A DNA stretch of 49,065 nucleotides from Solirubrobacterales bacterium (GTDB lineage: Bacteria; Actinomycetota; Thermoleophilia; Solirubrobacterales; Solirubrobacteraceae). The notes under the pieces were generated by a model, which had not been told where the DNA came from, made no database searches, and was given only the letters and a program-made list of their open reading frames with translations. Every line of letters begins with the position of its first letter. Position 1 is the first letter of the stretch. Positions 1-10,031 of the stretch are shown in pieces. The position numbers and the translations under genes are program-made. The DNA is taken from contig DAHUYZ010000010.1 in assembly GCA_027306855.1 (NCBI GenBank), forward strand, positions 1 through 49,065, read 5' to 3'.

Positions 1-1008
1 CGCGGCATCGCCGTCACCGTCGCGGAGCTGCGCCACCGCGGCGAGCCGCCGCCGGTCAAATGCAACCACGTCTCCGCCCGCTCGATGGAGATCTTCCGCC
101 GCCTCGGCGTCGCCGGCCCTGATCGCGTCGGTATAAGCGTTCAAGGCGCTCGCGATCAGCGCGCTCCGATCGTTGCGGGCGCGCGTACGGGCATCGGCGC
201 CAGAGCTTCCCAGCACCTCCATAAAGGCTGCCAGCAGCGTCGGGTCGAAGTGGACGCCCGACTGCTCGCGCATCATCGCGGTCGCCTTCTCCAACGGGAA
301 CGCCTCGCGATAGACGCGGTCGCTCGTGAGCGCGTCGAACACATCGGCGATCGCCACGATCCGCCCCTCGATCGGAATCTGCTCGCCGGAGAGGCCGCGC
401 GGATATCCGGTGCCGTCCCAGCGCTCATGATGGGAGAGAGCGATCGTCGCCGCCATGTCGAGGATCGAAGACGATGAGCCGCGCAACAGGCGATAGCCCT
501 CCTCGGCGTGCGTCTCTACGATTGCGCGCTCTTCGACCGTCAGCGGACCCGGCTTCAGCAGGATCGCATCGGGGATCGCGACCTTGCCGACGTCGTGCAG
601 CGGCGCGGCGTGGCTGATACGCCTGCAGAACTCGGCGCTCATGCCGACGTGCTCGGCGAGCAGGGTCGAGAAGCGCCCGATCCGCTCGATATGAGCGCCC
701 GTGTCCTCGTCGCGGAACTCGACCGCCATCGAAAGCCTGCGCACCGTCTCGGCCTGCGCGATCTCAAGCTCCGACAGCGCCCTGCGCAGATCCTCGTTAC
801 GTTCGTCGACCTCTCGCTGCAGCGCCCCCCGCCGGTCCTCCCCGAAGCGCCAGCCCAGCAGCATGAAGGTCGCGCACAAGAGCAGCGCGCCGAGCGCCAC
901 CAGCGCCGCTCCGCCAAGCGCCAGCGCAAGCGCGCACAGCGCCAGCACCGCCGCGAGCGCAGCACGCCGCGAGGACAAGGGGTGGGTTATGGCACGCGCC
1001 GACAGCAC
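1..1008 (-). CDS. Membrane-anchored HD-GYP domain protein (3' end beyond window)
   Basis: HD-GYP proteins are metal-dependent phosphohydrolases that usually degrade cyclic di-GMP. I read 336 codons from a GTG at 1008, and the frame runs off the left edge. An in-frame TGA lies 11 codons upstream, so GTG is the first usable start, with only a weak GA-rich ribosome site. Residues about 16-53 are strongly hydrophobic (one or two membrane segments), and a charged linker follows. The HD domain shows LHDVGKVAIPD (H138, D139), and the second half shows HHERWDGTGYP at about 193-203, which is the GYP signature. No PAS, GAF or response-regulator domain precedes it, so sensing would be through the membrane segment or a missing C-terminal part. 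It lies 50 bases after gabD on the same strand and may be read from the same transcript. The family call is firm; the c-di-GMP substrate is inferred from the family. Confidence 0.88.
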   Translation of the reverse strand, partial: MLSARAITHPLSSRRAALAAVLALCALALALGGAALVALGALLLCATFMLLGWRFGEDRRGALQREVDERNEDLRRALSELEIAQAETVRRLSMAVEFRDEDTGAHIERIGRFSTLLAEHVGMSAEFCRRISHAAPLHDVGKVAIPDAILLKPGPLTVEERAIVETHAEEGYRLLRGSSSSILDMAATIALSHHERWDGTGYPRGLSGEQIPIEGRIVAIADVFDALTSDRVYREAFPLEKATAMMREQSGVHFDPTLLAAFMEVLGSSGADARTRARNDRSALIASALNAYTDAIRAGDAEAAEDLHRAGGDVVAFDRRRLAAVAQLRDGDGDAA

Positions 1009-1058
1009 TCCGTCTTGGTCTTCGGCCGTATAAGGGGCTCACTTGAGCTTAGAAGGAC

Positions 1059-2534
1059 CTACACCGCGATCGCCGCGTACTTCGTCTGCAGGTACTCCTC
1101 GATCCCCTCGAAGCCGCCCTCGCGGCCGAAGCCCGACTGCTTGACGCCGCCGAAGGGGGCGGCGGGGTTGGAGACCATGCCCTGGTTGACTGCGACCATG
1201 CCGGTCTGCAGGCCCTCCGTGACGCGCAGCGCGCGGGACAGGTCTCGCGTGTAGAGATAAGCGACGAGACCGTAGTCGGTCGCGTTGGCCGCCTCCAGCG
1301 CCTGCAGCTCGCTGGAGAAGCTCGCCACCGCCGCGACCGGCCCGAAGATCTCCTCGCGCATGAGCCGCGCGCCGGCCCCCACGCCGCTCAGCACGGTCGG
1401 CTCGAAGAAGTAGCCGGGGTAGCCGGGCCCCGAGAGTCGTCCTCCCCCGATCAGTGTCTCGGCGCCGTGCCCGACCGCATCCTGCACCAGCTCGGCGACC
1501 TTCGAGCGCTGGCGCTCGTCGATCAGCGGGCCTATGTCGACGTCGGGCTCGGTTCCCCGCCCGACCTTCAAGGCCTTCATCCGCTCGGCCAAGCGACGAG
1601 CGAACTCATCGGCGATCGACTCGTGCACGTGGAAGCGGTTGGCGGCGGTGCAAGCCTCGCCAACGTTGCGCAGCTTGGCGATCAGAGCGCCCTCGACCGC
1701 CGCGTCGAGATCGGCGTCCTCGAATACCAGAAAAGGAGCGTTGCCGCCAAGCTCCATCGAGACGCGCAGCAGGCGTCCGGCCGACTGCTCCATCAGCATG
1801 CGCCCGACCTCGGTAGAGCCCGTAAAGGAGAGCTTGCGTGTGCGCGGGTCGTTTAAAAGCGGCTTTACGACCGCGCCGGAGCGACTTGTCGTGATCACGT
1901 TCAGCACGCCTGCCGGCAGTCCGGCGCGCTCCATCACCTGCGCGAGCGCGAGCATCGATAGGGGCGTCTGGCCGGCGGGCTTGACGACCATCGTGCAGCC
2001 GGCCGCGACGGCTGGGGCGATCTTGCGCGCGCCCATCGCGGTCGGGAAGTTCCAAGGAGTCACGAACACGCACGGCCCCACAGGGGCACGCATCGTGAGC
2101 AGCCGGCCCGGCCCAGTCGGGTTTCGCATGTAGCGGCCATGAACGCGAGGCGCCTCCTCGGAGAACCAGCGAAGGAACTCGGCCGCGTAAGAAATCTCCG
2201 CGCGCGACTCCGCGAGCGCCTTGCCCATCTCCAGCGTCATCACCAGGGCGAGGCGATCGACGTCAGCCATCAGCAGCTCGAAAGCGCCACGCAGTATCTC
2301 CGCCCGCTCCCTTGGCGCCGTCTGAGCCCACTGCTCCTGCGCGTCCGCGGCGGCGGTGAGCGCGAGCAGCGCGTCCTGTGGCGTCGCGTCGGCGACCTGC
2401 GCGATCTCCCGCCCAGTGGCGGGGTCCTCGACTGGGAAGCTCGCCCCCGTGCTCGACGCTCGCCAGTCTCCCGCTATGTAGAGCTCCTTCGGGACCTCCT
2501 CGAGCGCGGTCCGCTCCTCGCTTGCGATCGCCAT
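1059..2534 (-). CDS. gabD: NAD(P)-dependent succinate-semialdehyde dehydrogenase
   Basis: A 491-residue aldehyde dehydrogenase of the succinate-semialdehyde class. It would oxidise succinate semialdehyde to succinate in GABA or related catabolism. The sequence shows the family landmarks in order: PWNFP (Rossmann start), FTGSTEVG (cofactor loop), MELGGNAPF (catalytic Glu region) and NVGEACTAANRF with the nucleophilic Cys. A C-terminal EEIFGPV and PFGGVKQSGFGREGG follow. GEACTAANR, rather than GQTC, is the form common in actinobacterial SSADHs. Length is normal. The ATG at 2534 has a good AAAGGAG seven bases upstream. The gene is divergent from the SpoIID-like gene, with about 60 bases between starts. 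No GABA transaminase is in view, so the physiological route is unknown and a broader aldehyde substrate is possible. Confidence 0.9.
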   Translation of the reverse strand: MAIASEERTALEEVPKELYIAGDWRASSTGASFPVEDPATGREIAQVADATPQDALLALTAAADAQEQWAQTAPRERAEILRGAFELLMADVDRLALVMTLEMGKALAESRAEISYAAEFLRWFSEEAPRVHGRYMRNPTGPGRLLTMRAPVGPCVFVTPWNFPTAMGARKIAPAVAAGCTMVVKPAGQTPLSMLALAQVMERAGLPAGVLNVITTSRSGAVVKPLLNDPRTRKLSFTGSTEVGRMLMEQSAGRLLRVSMELGGNAPFLVFEDADLDAAVEGALIAKLRNVGEACTAANRFHVHESIADEFARRLAERMKALKVGRGTEPDVDIGPLIDERQRSKVAELVQDAVGHGAETLIGGGRLSGPGYPGYFFEPTVLSGVGAGARLMREEIFGPVAAVASFSSELQALEAANATDYGLVAYLYTRDLSRALRVTEGLQTGMVAVNQGMVSNPAAPFGGVKQSGFGREGGFEGIEEYLQTKYAAIAV

Positions 2535-2595
2535 GGCAGGCTCCTTTCAGGTTGCAGGACTCATGCTCGCCCGACATCTTTCCGATTCAAGCTTC

Positions 2596-3609
2596 ATGCA
2601 GTCATCGACCCGGCTCTTGCGCTCGCTCGTCCTCGTGACGCTTCTGGGCGCGGTGTGCTCTGGTCCATGCGCCGCGCCTGCTCTGGCGGTCAACCCCGGA
2701 GGCGCGCCCGCATCCGCGTCCGCGCAGAGCAAAGCCGCGCCCGCCCAGCCGACCCCCGGCGCTTTCACGTCTACGCCTGCGACATCTCCCTCGACGCCAC
2801 CCGCGACGGACTCTGCCGCCCGCAAGCGGCTCGTAATCTCCGGAGCGGGCGACGGCCACGGCGTCGGCATGAGTCAGGAGGGTGCACTCGGCTTTGCCGA
2901 ACACGGCTGGAGCTGGCAGGCGATCCTCGCGCACTACTACACAGGCACTAGCCTCGGAACGGTTCCTGAGACGACCGTCGTGAAGGTGCTGATCCACGGC
3001 AAGGTCAACTCGATGCCGATCGAACGTTACGTACAGGGGGTGGTCGGCGCCGAGGTATCCCCAGACTGGCCGATGGCGGCGCTCGAGGCGCAGGCCGTCG
3101 CGAGCCGCACGTACGCGATCACCGCGCACGCCGGCGGATCGAAGTTCGACGTCTACGCGGACACCCGCTCCCAGATGTATCTCGGCAAGAAGGCCGAAAC
3201 CCAGCGCACGAACGAAGCGGTCGCCGCGACGGCCGGACAGGTCGTCACGTTCGCCGGCGCCCCCGTGATCACCTACTTCTTCGCCAGCTCCGGCGGCCAG
3301 ACCGAGAGCGTTCAGAACGCCTGGCCCGGCTCGGCGTCCCAGCCGTGGCTGCTCGGCGTCTCCGACCCATATGACGCCGGTCCGCTGCATCGCTGGACTC
3401 TGACAGTCCCCTTCAAACAGGCCGCACGCGACCTGAAGGGCCTCGTGCGGGGGTCGTTCAGGGGAATCAAGGTCGTCCAGCGGGGCAGCTCGCCGCGCAT
3501 CGTCACCGCCTATGTGGTCGGCTCCGAGGGCCACACACTCGTCAGCGGTCCCGAACTGGCGGTGCGCCTTGGCCTGTACTCGACGTGGGCGTATTTCAAG
3601 GTGCGATAG
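2596..3609 (+). CDS. Secreted SpoIID/LytB domain protein
   Basis: SpoIID/LytB domains act on peptidoglycan glycan strands: lytic transglycosylase in SpoIID, amidase enhancer in LytB. The ATG at 2596 starts a good signal peptide: RLLR, then a hydrophobic stretch, then cleavage near PALA-V at about residue 30. An earlier in-frame ATG at 2563 would add 11 residues before the signal peptide. A Pro/Ala/Thr-rich linker of about 45 residues follows, then the domain. It contains GHGVGMSQEGA, the family hallmark, then ERYVQGVVGAEV, the EAQAVASRTYA helix, SQMYLG, and the ITYFFASSGGQTE loop. The chain is 337 residues. Sporulation cannot be inferred, since such proteins occur widely in non-sporulating actinobacteria. 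The exonuclease gene begins nine bases downstream. Confidence 0.9.
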   Translation: MQSSTRLLRSLVLVTLLGAVCSGPCAAPALAVNPGGAPASASAQSKAAPAQPTPGAFTSTPATSPSTPPATDSAARKRLVISGAGDGHGVGMSQEGALGFAEHGWSWQAILAHYYTGTSLGTVPETTVVKVLIHGKVNSMPIERYVQGVVGAEVSPDWPMAALEAQAVASRTYAITAHAGGSKFDVYADTRSQMYLGKKAETQRTNEAVAATAGQVVTFAGAPVITYFFASSGGQTESVQNAWPGSASQPWLLGVSDPYDAGPLHRWTLTVPFKQAARDLKGLVRGSFRGIKVVQRGSSPRIVTAYVVGSEGHTLVSGPELAVRLGLYSTWAYFKVR

Positions 3610-3618
3610 ACATAGCCG

Positions 3619-4485
3619 ATGGCCGGACCGTTGCTGATCGCGGACACTCCCTGGCTGCTCTACCGCGCGTTCTTCTCGCTGCCGAAGTCGATCTCCGACG
3701 GGCGCGGGCGGCCGCTGAACGCCCTGCTCGGCACGGTCAACGCGCTACTCGCTTCGATCGAGGAGCGCTCGCCCAGGGCGCTCGTTGCCTGCTTCGGGGC
3801 CGAGCAGGCACGCTACCGCGTCGACTTGTATCCGCCCTATCACGCCCACCGCGACCCCATGCCCGCCGAGCTGGCGGCGCAGTGGCGGCGAGCGCCGAGC
3901 CTGCTCGAAAGCTTTGGCTGGAGCGTGCTCGACGCGGGAGATCTCGAGGCCGACGACGCGATGGCCTCGCTCGCGAAGGTCGAGACCGAACGGAGCGGCA
4001 GCGCCCTGCTGCTGAGCAGCGACCGCGACCTCTATCAGACCGTCAGCGAGCGCGTGGCCGTCTTGACGGTCGGCAAGGGCGGCTTCGCCGAGGTGGGCCC
4101 TTCGCAGGTGCGCGAGCGCTACGGGATCGAGCCGGCGCAGGTCCCCGATTTCATCGCGCTGCGCGGTGATCCCTCCGACGGCCTGCCCGGCGCGCCGGGC
4201 ATAGGCGCGAAGACCGCCGCCGAGCTGCTGTGCGAGCACGGCACGCTCGAGGCGCTGCTGCGCGAGGCCGAACGCGATGGGGGCGCTCTGCGCCCGCGCA
4301 TCGCGAGCACCCTGCGCGACAACGCCGAGCTGCTGCGCACGTTCCAGCGCGTCGCCACGCTCGTGCCGATCGACGTCAAACGACCCCGCGACCGCAGGAC
4401 CGACTACGCGGGTGGCGCTGCCAAGGCGCGCGAATTCGGGATGCGGCGCTTGGCGGAGCGGCTCGATCAGATCGCTAGGGCGTGA
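3619..4485 (+). CDS. 5'-3' exonuclease (Pol I N-domain type), stand-alone
   Basis: A 288-residue FEN-like nuclease equivalent to the N-terminal domain of DNA polymerase I, without polymerase domains. It would remove RNA primers or 5' flaps. Visible markers are LLIADTPWLLYRAFF at the N-terminus (metal-binding Asp), YPPYHAHRD (arch and helical region), DLEADDAMASLA with its acidic cluster, and LLLSSDRDLYQ. These are followed by the helix-hairpin-helix FIALRGDPSDGLPGAPGIGAK. All main acidic ligands appear to be present, so it is probably active. The 3' end overlaps the 3' end of ychF on the opposite strand by 11 bases. It starts nine bases after the SpoIID-like gene, so co-transcription is likely. 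Confidence 0.9.
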   Translation: MAGPLLIADTPWLLYRAFFSLPKSISDGRGRPLNALLGTVNALLASIEERSPRALVACFGAEQARYRVDLYPPYHAHRDPMPAELAAQWRRAPSLLESFGWSVLDAGDLEADDAMASLAKVETERSGSALLLSSDRDLYQTVSERVAVLTVGKGGFAEVGPSQVRERYGIEPAQVPDFIALRGDPSDGLPGAPGIGAKTAAELLCEHGTLEALLREAERDGGALRPRIASTLRDNAELLRTFQRVATLVPIDVKRPRDRRTDYAGGAAKAREFGMRRLAERLDQIARA

Positions 4486-5560
4486 ACTTGATCGTGATGA
4501 CGTCGCCGTCTTTCATCGCGTAGTCGCGGCCCTCCAAGCGTAGGGTGCCGCGCTCGCGTGCGCCCGCGTAGCCGCCCGCATCGACGAGCTCGCGCCAGCC
4601 GATCACCTCGGCGCGCACGAAGCCCTTCTGGATGTCGGAGTGGATCTGGCCGGCGGCGTGCCAGGCGGTCAGCCCGTCGCGCAGGTGCCACGACTGCGCA
4701 GGCTTGCCCTCGCCGGCGGTGAAGAAGGCGATCAGTCGCAGCAGGGAGAAGGCGCCCTGGACGATCCGTTGCAGCGACGATTCGCTGACGCCCAGCTCGG
4801 CGCGCATGAGCGCCGCTTCTCCCTCCTCCAGCTCCGCCAGCTCCGACTCGATCCGCGAGGAGATCGCCACGGCGCCGGCGCCCTCTGAGGCTGCGTGCTC
4901 GGCCACCGCCGCCGGCACCTCATCTGCGCCCTCGTCGACGTTTGCGACGTACAGCACCGGCTTTGCCGTGAGCGCACCGAGGTCGCGCAATGCGTGCGGG
5001 ACGTCCTCCGGGACCGGCACTCCACGGGCCGGACGTCCCGACTGCAGCTCTGAGATCACTTCGTGCAGCCACGCCTCCTCGGCGATCGCCGTCTTCTCTG
5101 CGCTCTTCGCCTGCTTGGCGACGCGCTCGATACGCCGTTGCGCCTGCTCGAGATCGGCGAGCACGAGCTCGGTCTCGATTGTCTCGATGTCGGTGAGCGG
5201 ATCTACGCGGCCCTCGGGGTGCACGACCGACTCATCTCCGTGCGCGCGCACGACGTGCACGATCGCATCGGTCTCGCGGATGTTCGCGAGGAACCTGTTG
5301 CCAAGCCCCTCGCCTTTATGGGCGCCCGCGACGAGCCCCGCGATGTCGTGGAAGTCGATCGTGTCCCACACGATCTCCGATGCCCCAACCGTCTTTGCGA
5401 CCTGAACGAGTCGCTCGTCGTGGACGGGCACGACGGCCACGTTCGGCTCGATCGTCGTGAACGGGTAGTTGGCGGCCTCCGCGCCCGCCTTCGTGAGCGC
5501 GTTGAACAGCGAGGACTTGCCCGCGTTCGGCAGGCCGACGATGCCGATGCGCGTGCTCAC
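4475..5560 (-). CDS. ychF: YchF/Ola1-family ribosome-associated ATPase
   Basis: YchF proteins are Obg-like P-loop NTPases that prefer ATP, bind ribosomes and modulate translation and stress responses. This one has 361 residues, the usual length. Motifs: G1 GLPNAGKSS (9-17), DIAGL for G3 (72-76), and a G4 position reading NVDE (207-210) instead of NKxD, which explains the family's ATP preference. A coiled-coil insertion spans about 130-165, and a C-terminal TGS domain includes QSWHLRDGLTAWHAAGQIHSD. The start overlaps the stop of the PAP2 gene by four bases (ATGA), suggesting translational coupling. It ends a minus-strand series that begins with ftsH. Confidence 0.95.
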   Translation of the reverse strand: MSTRIGIVGLPNAGKSSLFNALTKAGAEAANYPFTTIEPNVAVVPVHDERLVQVAKTVGASEIVWDTIDFHDIAGLVAGAHKGEGLGNRFLANIRETDAIVHVVRAHGDESVVHPEGRVDPLTDIETIETELVLADLEQAQRRIERVAKQAKSAEKTAIAEEAWLHEVISELQSGRPARGVPVPEDVPHALRDLGALTAKPVLYVANVDEGADEVPAAVAEHAASEGAGAVAISSRIESELAELEEGEAALMRAELGVSESSLQRIVQGAFSLLRLIAFFTAGEGKPAQSWHLRDGLTAWHAAGQIHSDIQKGFVRAEVIGWRELVDAGGYAGARERGTLRLEGRDYAMKDGDVITIKFTP

Positions 5561-6045
5561 GTTCTCATCGCCGCGATCGTGCTGCCGAGCAGCGCCCCGG
5601 CGAGCACATCGGAGGGGTAGTGCACGCCCAGGTACAGCCTCGACAGGGCAAGGCCGCCGGCCAGCGCGAACAGCGGGCCCGCGGGCAGTCCGGCCCGGCT
5701 GTAAGCAAGCGCCGCCGCAAACGACGTCGAGGAGTGGGCGCTAGGAAAGCTGAAGCGCGTGGGCGTGCTCGCCAGCGGGGGCAGATCCGCCAGCTCGGGC
5801 CGGTGGCGACGGAAGACCAGCTTTAGAGCGGTGTTCGCGACGTACGTGCCGGCCACGACTGCGGTCGCGCGCCGCCAGCGCGCGCGCCCACCTGGACGCG
5901 GGTGCAGCACCGACCCACCCGCTCCCAGCGCGAGCCAGATCGCGGCGTGCTCGCCCAGACTGGAGAATCGCCTTGCAGCCTGCTCCCGCTCGGGCGTGTG
6001 CCCACAGGTGCGCGCGAGCCTCAGCAGCCGCTCGTCGAGGGACAC
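5557..6045 (-). CDS. PAP2-family membrane phosphatase
   Basis: A 162-residue integral membrane phosphatase of the PAP2 type, acting on lipid phosphates such as undecaprenyl pyrophosphate, phosphatidic acid or phosphatidylglycerol phosphate. All three motifs are visible: KLVFRRHRP (75-83), PSAH in SFPSAHSS (101-104), and SRLYLGVHYPSD (135-146). The catalytic residues are therefore intact. Several hydrophobic helices flank them. Translation begins at a GTG, two bases after the preceding gene's TAG, and the stop overlaps the ychF start. The substrate cannot be told from sequence alone; a role in undecaprenyl phosphate recycling is only one option. Confidence 0.88.
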   Translation of the reverse strand: MSLDERLLRLARTCGHTPEREQAARRFSSLGEHAAIWLALGAGGSVLHPRPGGRARWRRATAVVAGTYVANTALKLVFRRHRPELADLPPLASTPTRFSFPSAHSSTSFAAALAYSRAGLPAGPLFALAGGLALSRLYLGVHYPSDVLAGALLGSTIAAMRT

Positions 6046-6047
6046 GA

Positions 6048-6266
6048 CTAGACGGAAAAGCCGACGCCGCGGTCGTTGGTCTCGGAGCGGACGTAGACGA
6101 CCTGGCCGAGATCGAGGCGCACAGGGCCTTCCTCCGTTTCGAGCTCGTGCCAGCCGCCGCTGCCGAGCGCGCGTTGCAGAGCTTCGAGTTGCTCTTCGGT
6201 CACGCGAAGCGCGAGCACCTGCCCGCCCTGGAAGCCGACGCTGACTCGCCTGTGGTGCATCGGCAT
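6048..6266 (-). CDS. Small conserved-looking protein of unknown function (72 aa)
   Basis: I do not recognise this family. The protein is 72 residues, soluble, without cysteines or membrane segments. It alternates beta-like and helical stretches: VSVGFQGGQVLALRV, then the helix EEQLEALQRAL, then GGWHELETEEGPVRLDL and QVVYVRSE. The layout resembles small one-domain actinobacterial proteins that hold a strand-helix-strand unit, but no named family can be assigned. Its ATG shares a base with the stop of methylmalonyl-CoA epimerase (TGATG), which argues strongly that it is translated and coupled to that gene. A second ATG two codons in is also possible. Confidence 0.65.
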   Translation of the reverse strand: MPMHHRRVSVGFQGGQVLALRVTEEQLEALQRALGSGGWHELETEEGPVRLDLGQVVYVRSETNDRGVGFSV

Positions 6267-6676
6267 CAGTGCGCCACCGCCGGCTCGACGATCTCGGTCA
6301 GCACCGAGCCCGTGCCCTTGGGGTGCAGGAACGCGACGCGCGAGTCGCGGATGCCGACGCGCGGCTGCTCGTCGATGAGCTCGAGCCCGGCGTCCTTGAG
6401 CGCTTGCAGCGCGGTATCAATGTCGGAGACCTGGTAGGCGACATGGTGCAGCCCGGGGCCTTTCTTGGCGAGAAATCTACCGACGGGCGTGTCGGGCCCG
6501 AGCGGCGCGAGCAGCTCCACGTGGTTCTCGCCTACGTCGAGCAGCACCGCCTCGACTCCCTGCTCGCTGACGATCTCGCGATGGGCGACGTCCATCCCGA
6601 AGGCGTCTCTGTAGAGGGGGAGCGCACTCTCGATGTCCTCGACGGCGATCCCGACGTGGTCGATGCGGTTGAACAC
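6266..6676 (-). CDS. mce: Methylmalonyl-CoA epimerase
   Basis: A 136-residue vicinal-oxygen-chelate protein interconverting (S)- and (R)-methylmalonyl-CoA, between propionyl-CoA carboxylase and methylmalonyl-CoA mutase. Two glyoxalase-like repeats are seen. Metal ligand candidates are H7 in IDHVGIAV, H77/H78 in GLHHVAYQV and E128 in LTEIVE. QGVEAVLLDVGENHVELLAPL is typical of the family. The gene starts 10 bases after ftsH, and its stop overlaps the 72-residue gene. The mutase and carboxylase genes are not in this window. A related glyoxalase/bleomycin-resistance protein is the alternative, but the fit to the epimerase is good. Confidence 0.9.
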   Translation of the reverse strand: MFNRIDHVGIAVEDIESALPLYRDAFGMDVAHREIVSEQGVEAVLLDVGENHVELLAPLGPDTPVGRFLAKKGPGLHHVAYQVSDIDTALQALKDAGLELIDEQPRVGIRDSRVAFLHPKGTGSVLTEIVEPAVAH

Positions 6677-6686
6677 TCCCGGAAGT

Positions 6687-8222
6687 CTATGTGTCCTTCG
6701 GGGTGGTGGCGGCCACGACCCGCAGCCCGACTCCGGGCGCGCGCTCCAGGCGAGGAACGCCGTCCATGATCCGTTCGATCGCCTCGCGGTCGAGCACCTC
6801 GTTCGTCAACAGCTCCTGGGCGAGCGCGTCGAGCTGGGCGCGGTGGGCGAGGATCATCCTCCTGGCCGCGCGGCGCGCCTCCTCGACGAGGTCCCTGCGC
6901 TCCTCGTCACGGATGCGAAGCGTCGTCTCTGAGAGCTGCACGTTCCCGTCAGGGGTGCGCCCCACGCCGGCGCTGCCCATGGCGTAATCGTGGACCATCG
7001 AGTGCGCGATGTCCGCGACCCGCTTGAGATCATCAGAGGCGCCGGTTGTGATCGCGCCGAACACGATCCGCTCCGCGACGCGCCCGCCGAGCAGGACGGT
7101 CATGTAGTCGAGCAGCTCCTCTCTGGTCTTCAGGTAGCGGTCCTCGGCAGGCAGGTTCAGCGTGTAGCCGAGCGCTCGCCCGCGCGGCACGATCGAGATG
7201 CGGTGGACGCGGTCCACGGACGGCAGCAGCTCCCCGCACAGCGCATGGCCGGCCTCGTGATAGGCGACGACGCGCTTCTCGTGGTCGTTCAGGACGCGGT
7301 GAGACTGTACGCCCGCGATCACTCGCTCCAGGGCGTGGTCGAAGTCGGCGCCCACGATGCTCTTGGCGCCGCGGCGCGCCGCAAAGATCGCCGCCTCGTT
7401 GCAGATGTTCGCGAGGTCGGCGCCCGTCAGGCCGCTGGTCTGCGCGGCCACCAGCCCGAGGTCGACGTCGCCGAGCGGCTTGTCGCGGGTGTGCACGTCG
7501 AGCACGCCCCTTCTGCCCTTCACGTCGGGTGGCGCCACGAAGATCTGGCGGTCGAAGCGCCCCGGCCGCAACAGCGCAGGGTCGAGCTTCTCGAGCAGGT
7601 TCGACGCGGCGATCACGACCAGTCGCCCGGTCGTGGAGAACCCGTCCATCTCGACGAGCAGTTGGTTGAGCGTTTGGTCCTTCTCGCCGGAGAAGTCGCT
7701 GCCGCGCCGCCCCCCGACGGCGTCGAGCTCGTCGATGAAGATGATCGCCGGCTCATGCTTGCGCGCGACCGCGAACAGCCGCCTGATGCGCGCCGCGCCG
7801 AGACCGGCGAACATCTCGACGAACGCGGCCGCGCTCTGCGCGAAGAACTGCGCGCCCGACTCGTGCGCGACCGCCTTGGCGAGTAGCGTCTTGCCGGTGC
7901 CGGGCGGGCCGTGCAGGAGGATCCCCTTCGGCACCTTCGCCCCGAGCGCCTTGAATTTCGTCGGGTCGCGCAGGAACTCGACGATCTCCTGCAGCTCTCC
8001 CTTGGCCTCGTCTACGCCCGCGATGTCATCCCACGCGACCGACTGTTTGGAGGCCGGCTTGATCTGCTGCGGCTTGACCCGCGGCATCACTTTCAGCGTG
8101 CGCCACATCAGGTAGATGAGCGCGGCGAAAAACAGGATCATCACGACGCTGGACCACTGGTAGGACCAGTTCTGGATGTCCGTCACTATTGACGCGAGGA
8201 GTGTCACCGTCCTTGGCTCCAC
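6687..8222 (-). CDS. Compact FtsH-family AAA+ metalloprotease
   Basis: FtsH is a membrane-anchored hexameric ATP-dependent zinc protease. This copy has only 511 residues (about 610-650 is usual) and a single predicted membrane segment (about 25-40) close to the N-terminus. The second helix and the periplasmic domain are missing. The AAA module is complete: Walker A GPPGTGKT (105-112), Walker B IIFIDELDAVGG and second region of homology with LLRPGRFDRQ. The zinc site HEAGH (322-326) and a downstream Asp in GASDDLKR complete the protease. The pore loop reads MFAGLGAAR instead of the usual MFVGVGASR, and the loop after Walker B is shortened (GEKDQTLNQ). It looks active but is a divergent paralogue. 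A later start at the Met in the membrane segment is unlikely. It heads the minus-strand series down to ychF. Confidence 0.92.
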   Translation of the reverse strand: MEPRTVTLLASIVTDIQNWSYQWSSVVMILFFAALIYLMWRTLKVMPRVKPQQIKPASKQSVAWDDIAGVDEAKGELQEIVEFLRDPTKFKALGAKVPKGILLHGPPGTGKTLLAKAVAHESGAQFFAQSAAAFVEMFAGLGAARIRRLFAVARKHEPAIIFIDELDAVGGRRGSDFSGEKDQTLNQLLVEMDGFSTTGRLVVIAASNLLEKLDPALLRPGRFDRQIFVAPPDVKGRRGVLDVHTRDKPLGDVDLGLVAAQTSGLTGADLANICNEAAIFAARRGAKSIVGADFDHALERVIAGVQSHRVLNDHEKRVVAYHEAGHALCGELLPSVDRVHRISIVPRGRALGYTLNLPAEDRYLKTREELLDYMTVLLGGRVAERIVFGAITTGASDDLKRVADIAHSMVHDYAMGSAGVGRTPDGNVQLSETTLRIRDEERRDLVEEARRAARRMILAHRAQLDALAQELLTNEVLDREAIERIMDGVPRLERAPGVGLRVVAATTPKDT

Positions 8223-8255
8223 GCGGACATTATGAACCTGTTTCGGCCTTGAGCC

Positions 8256-8290
8256 CTGGACGCGTGGCCGCGCGGGCAGCGGCCGTCCAG
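8256..8290 (-). terminator. Stem-loop after the ABC transporter genes
   Basis: CTGGAC...GTCCAG encloses GGCCGC...GCGGCC, giving a stem of about 12 pairs with a four-base bulge and a seven-base loop. It lies directly after the stop codon of the dual-ATPase gene and before ftsH. No T-run follows on the minus strand, so it may be a non-canonical terminator or an mRNA-stabilising 3' structure. Confidence 0.4.
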
Positions 8291-8291
8291 C

Positions 8292-10027
<1,736 letters not shown>

Positions 10028-10031
<4 letters not shown>

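Noticed and set aside
85-1254. Plus-strand open frames of 130 and 248 codons, Arg-rich
   Set aside because: They lie antisense to the HD-GYP gene, whose HD and GYP motifs are unmistakable, and to the gabD end. They have no recognisable domain.
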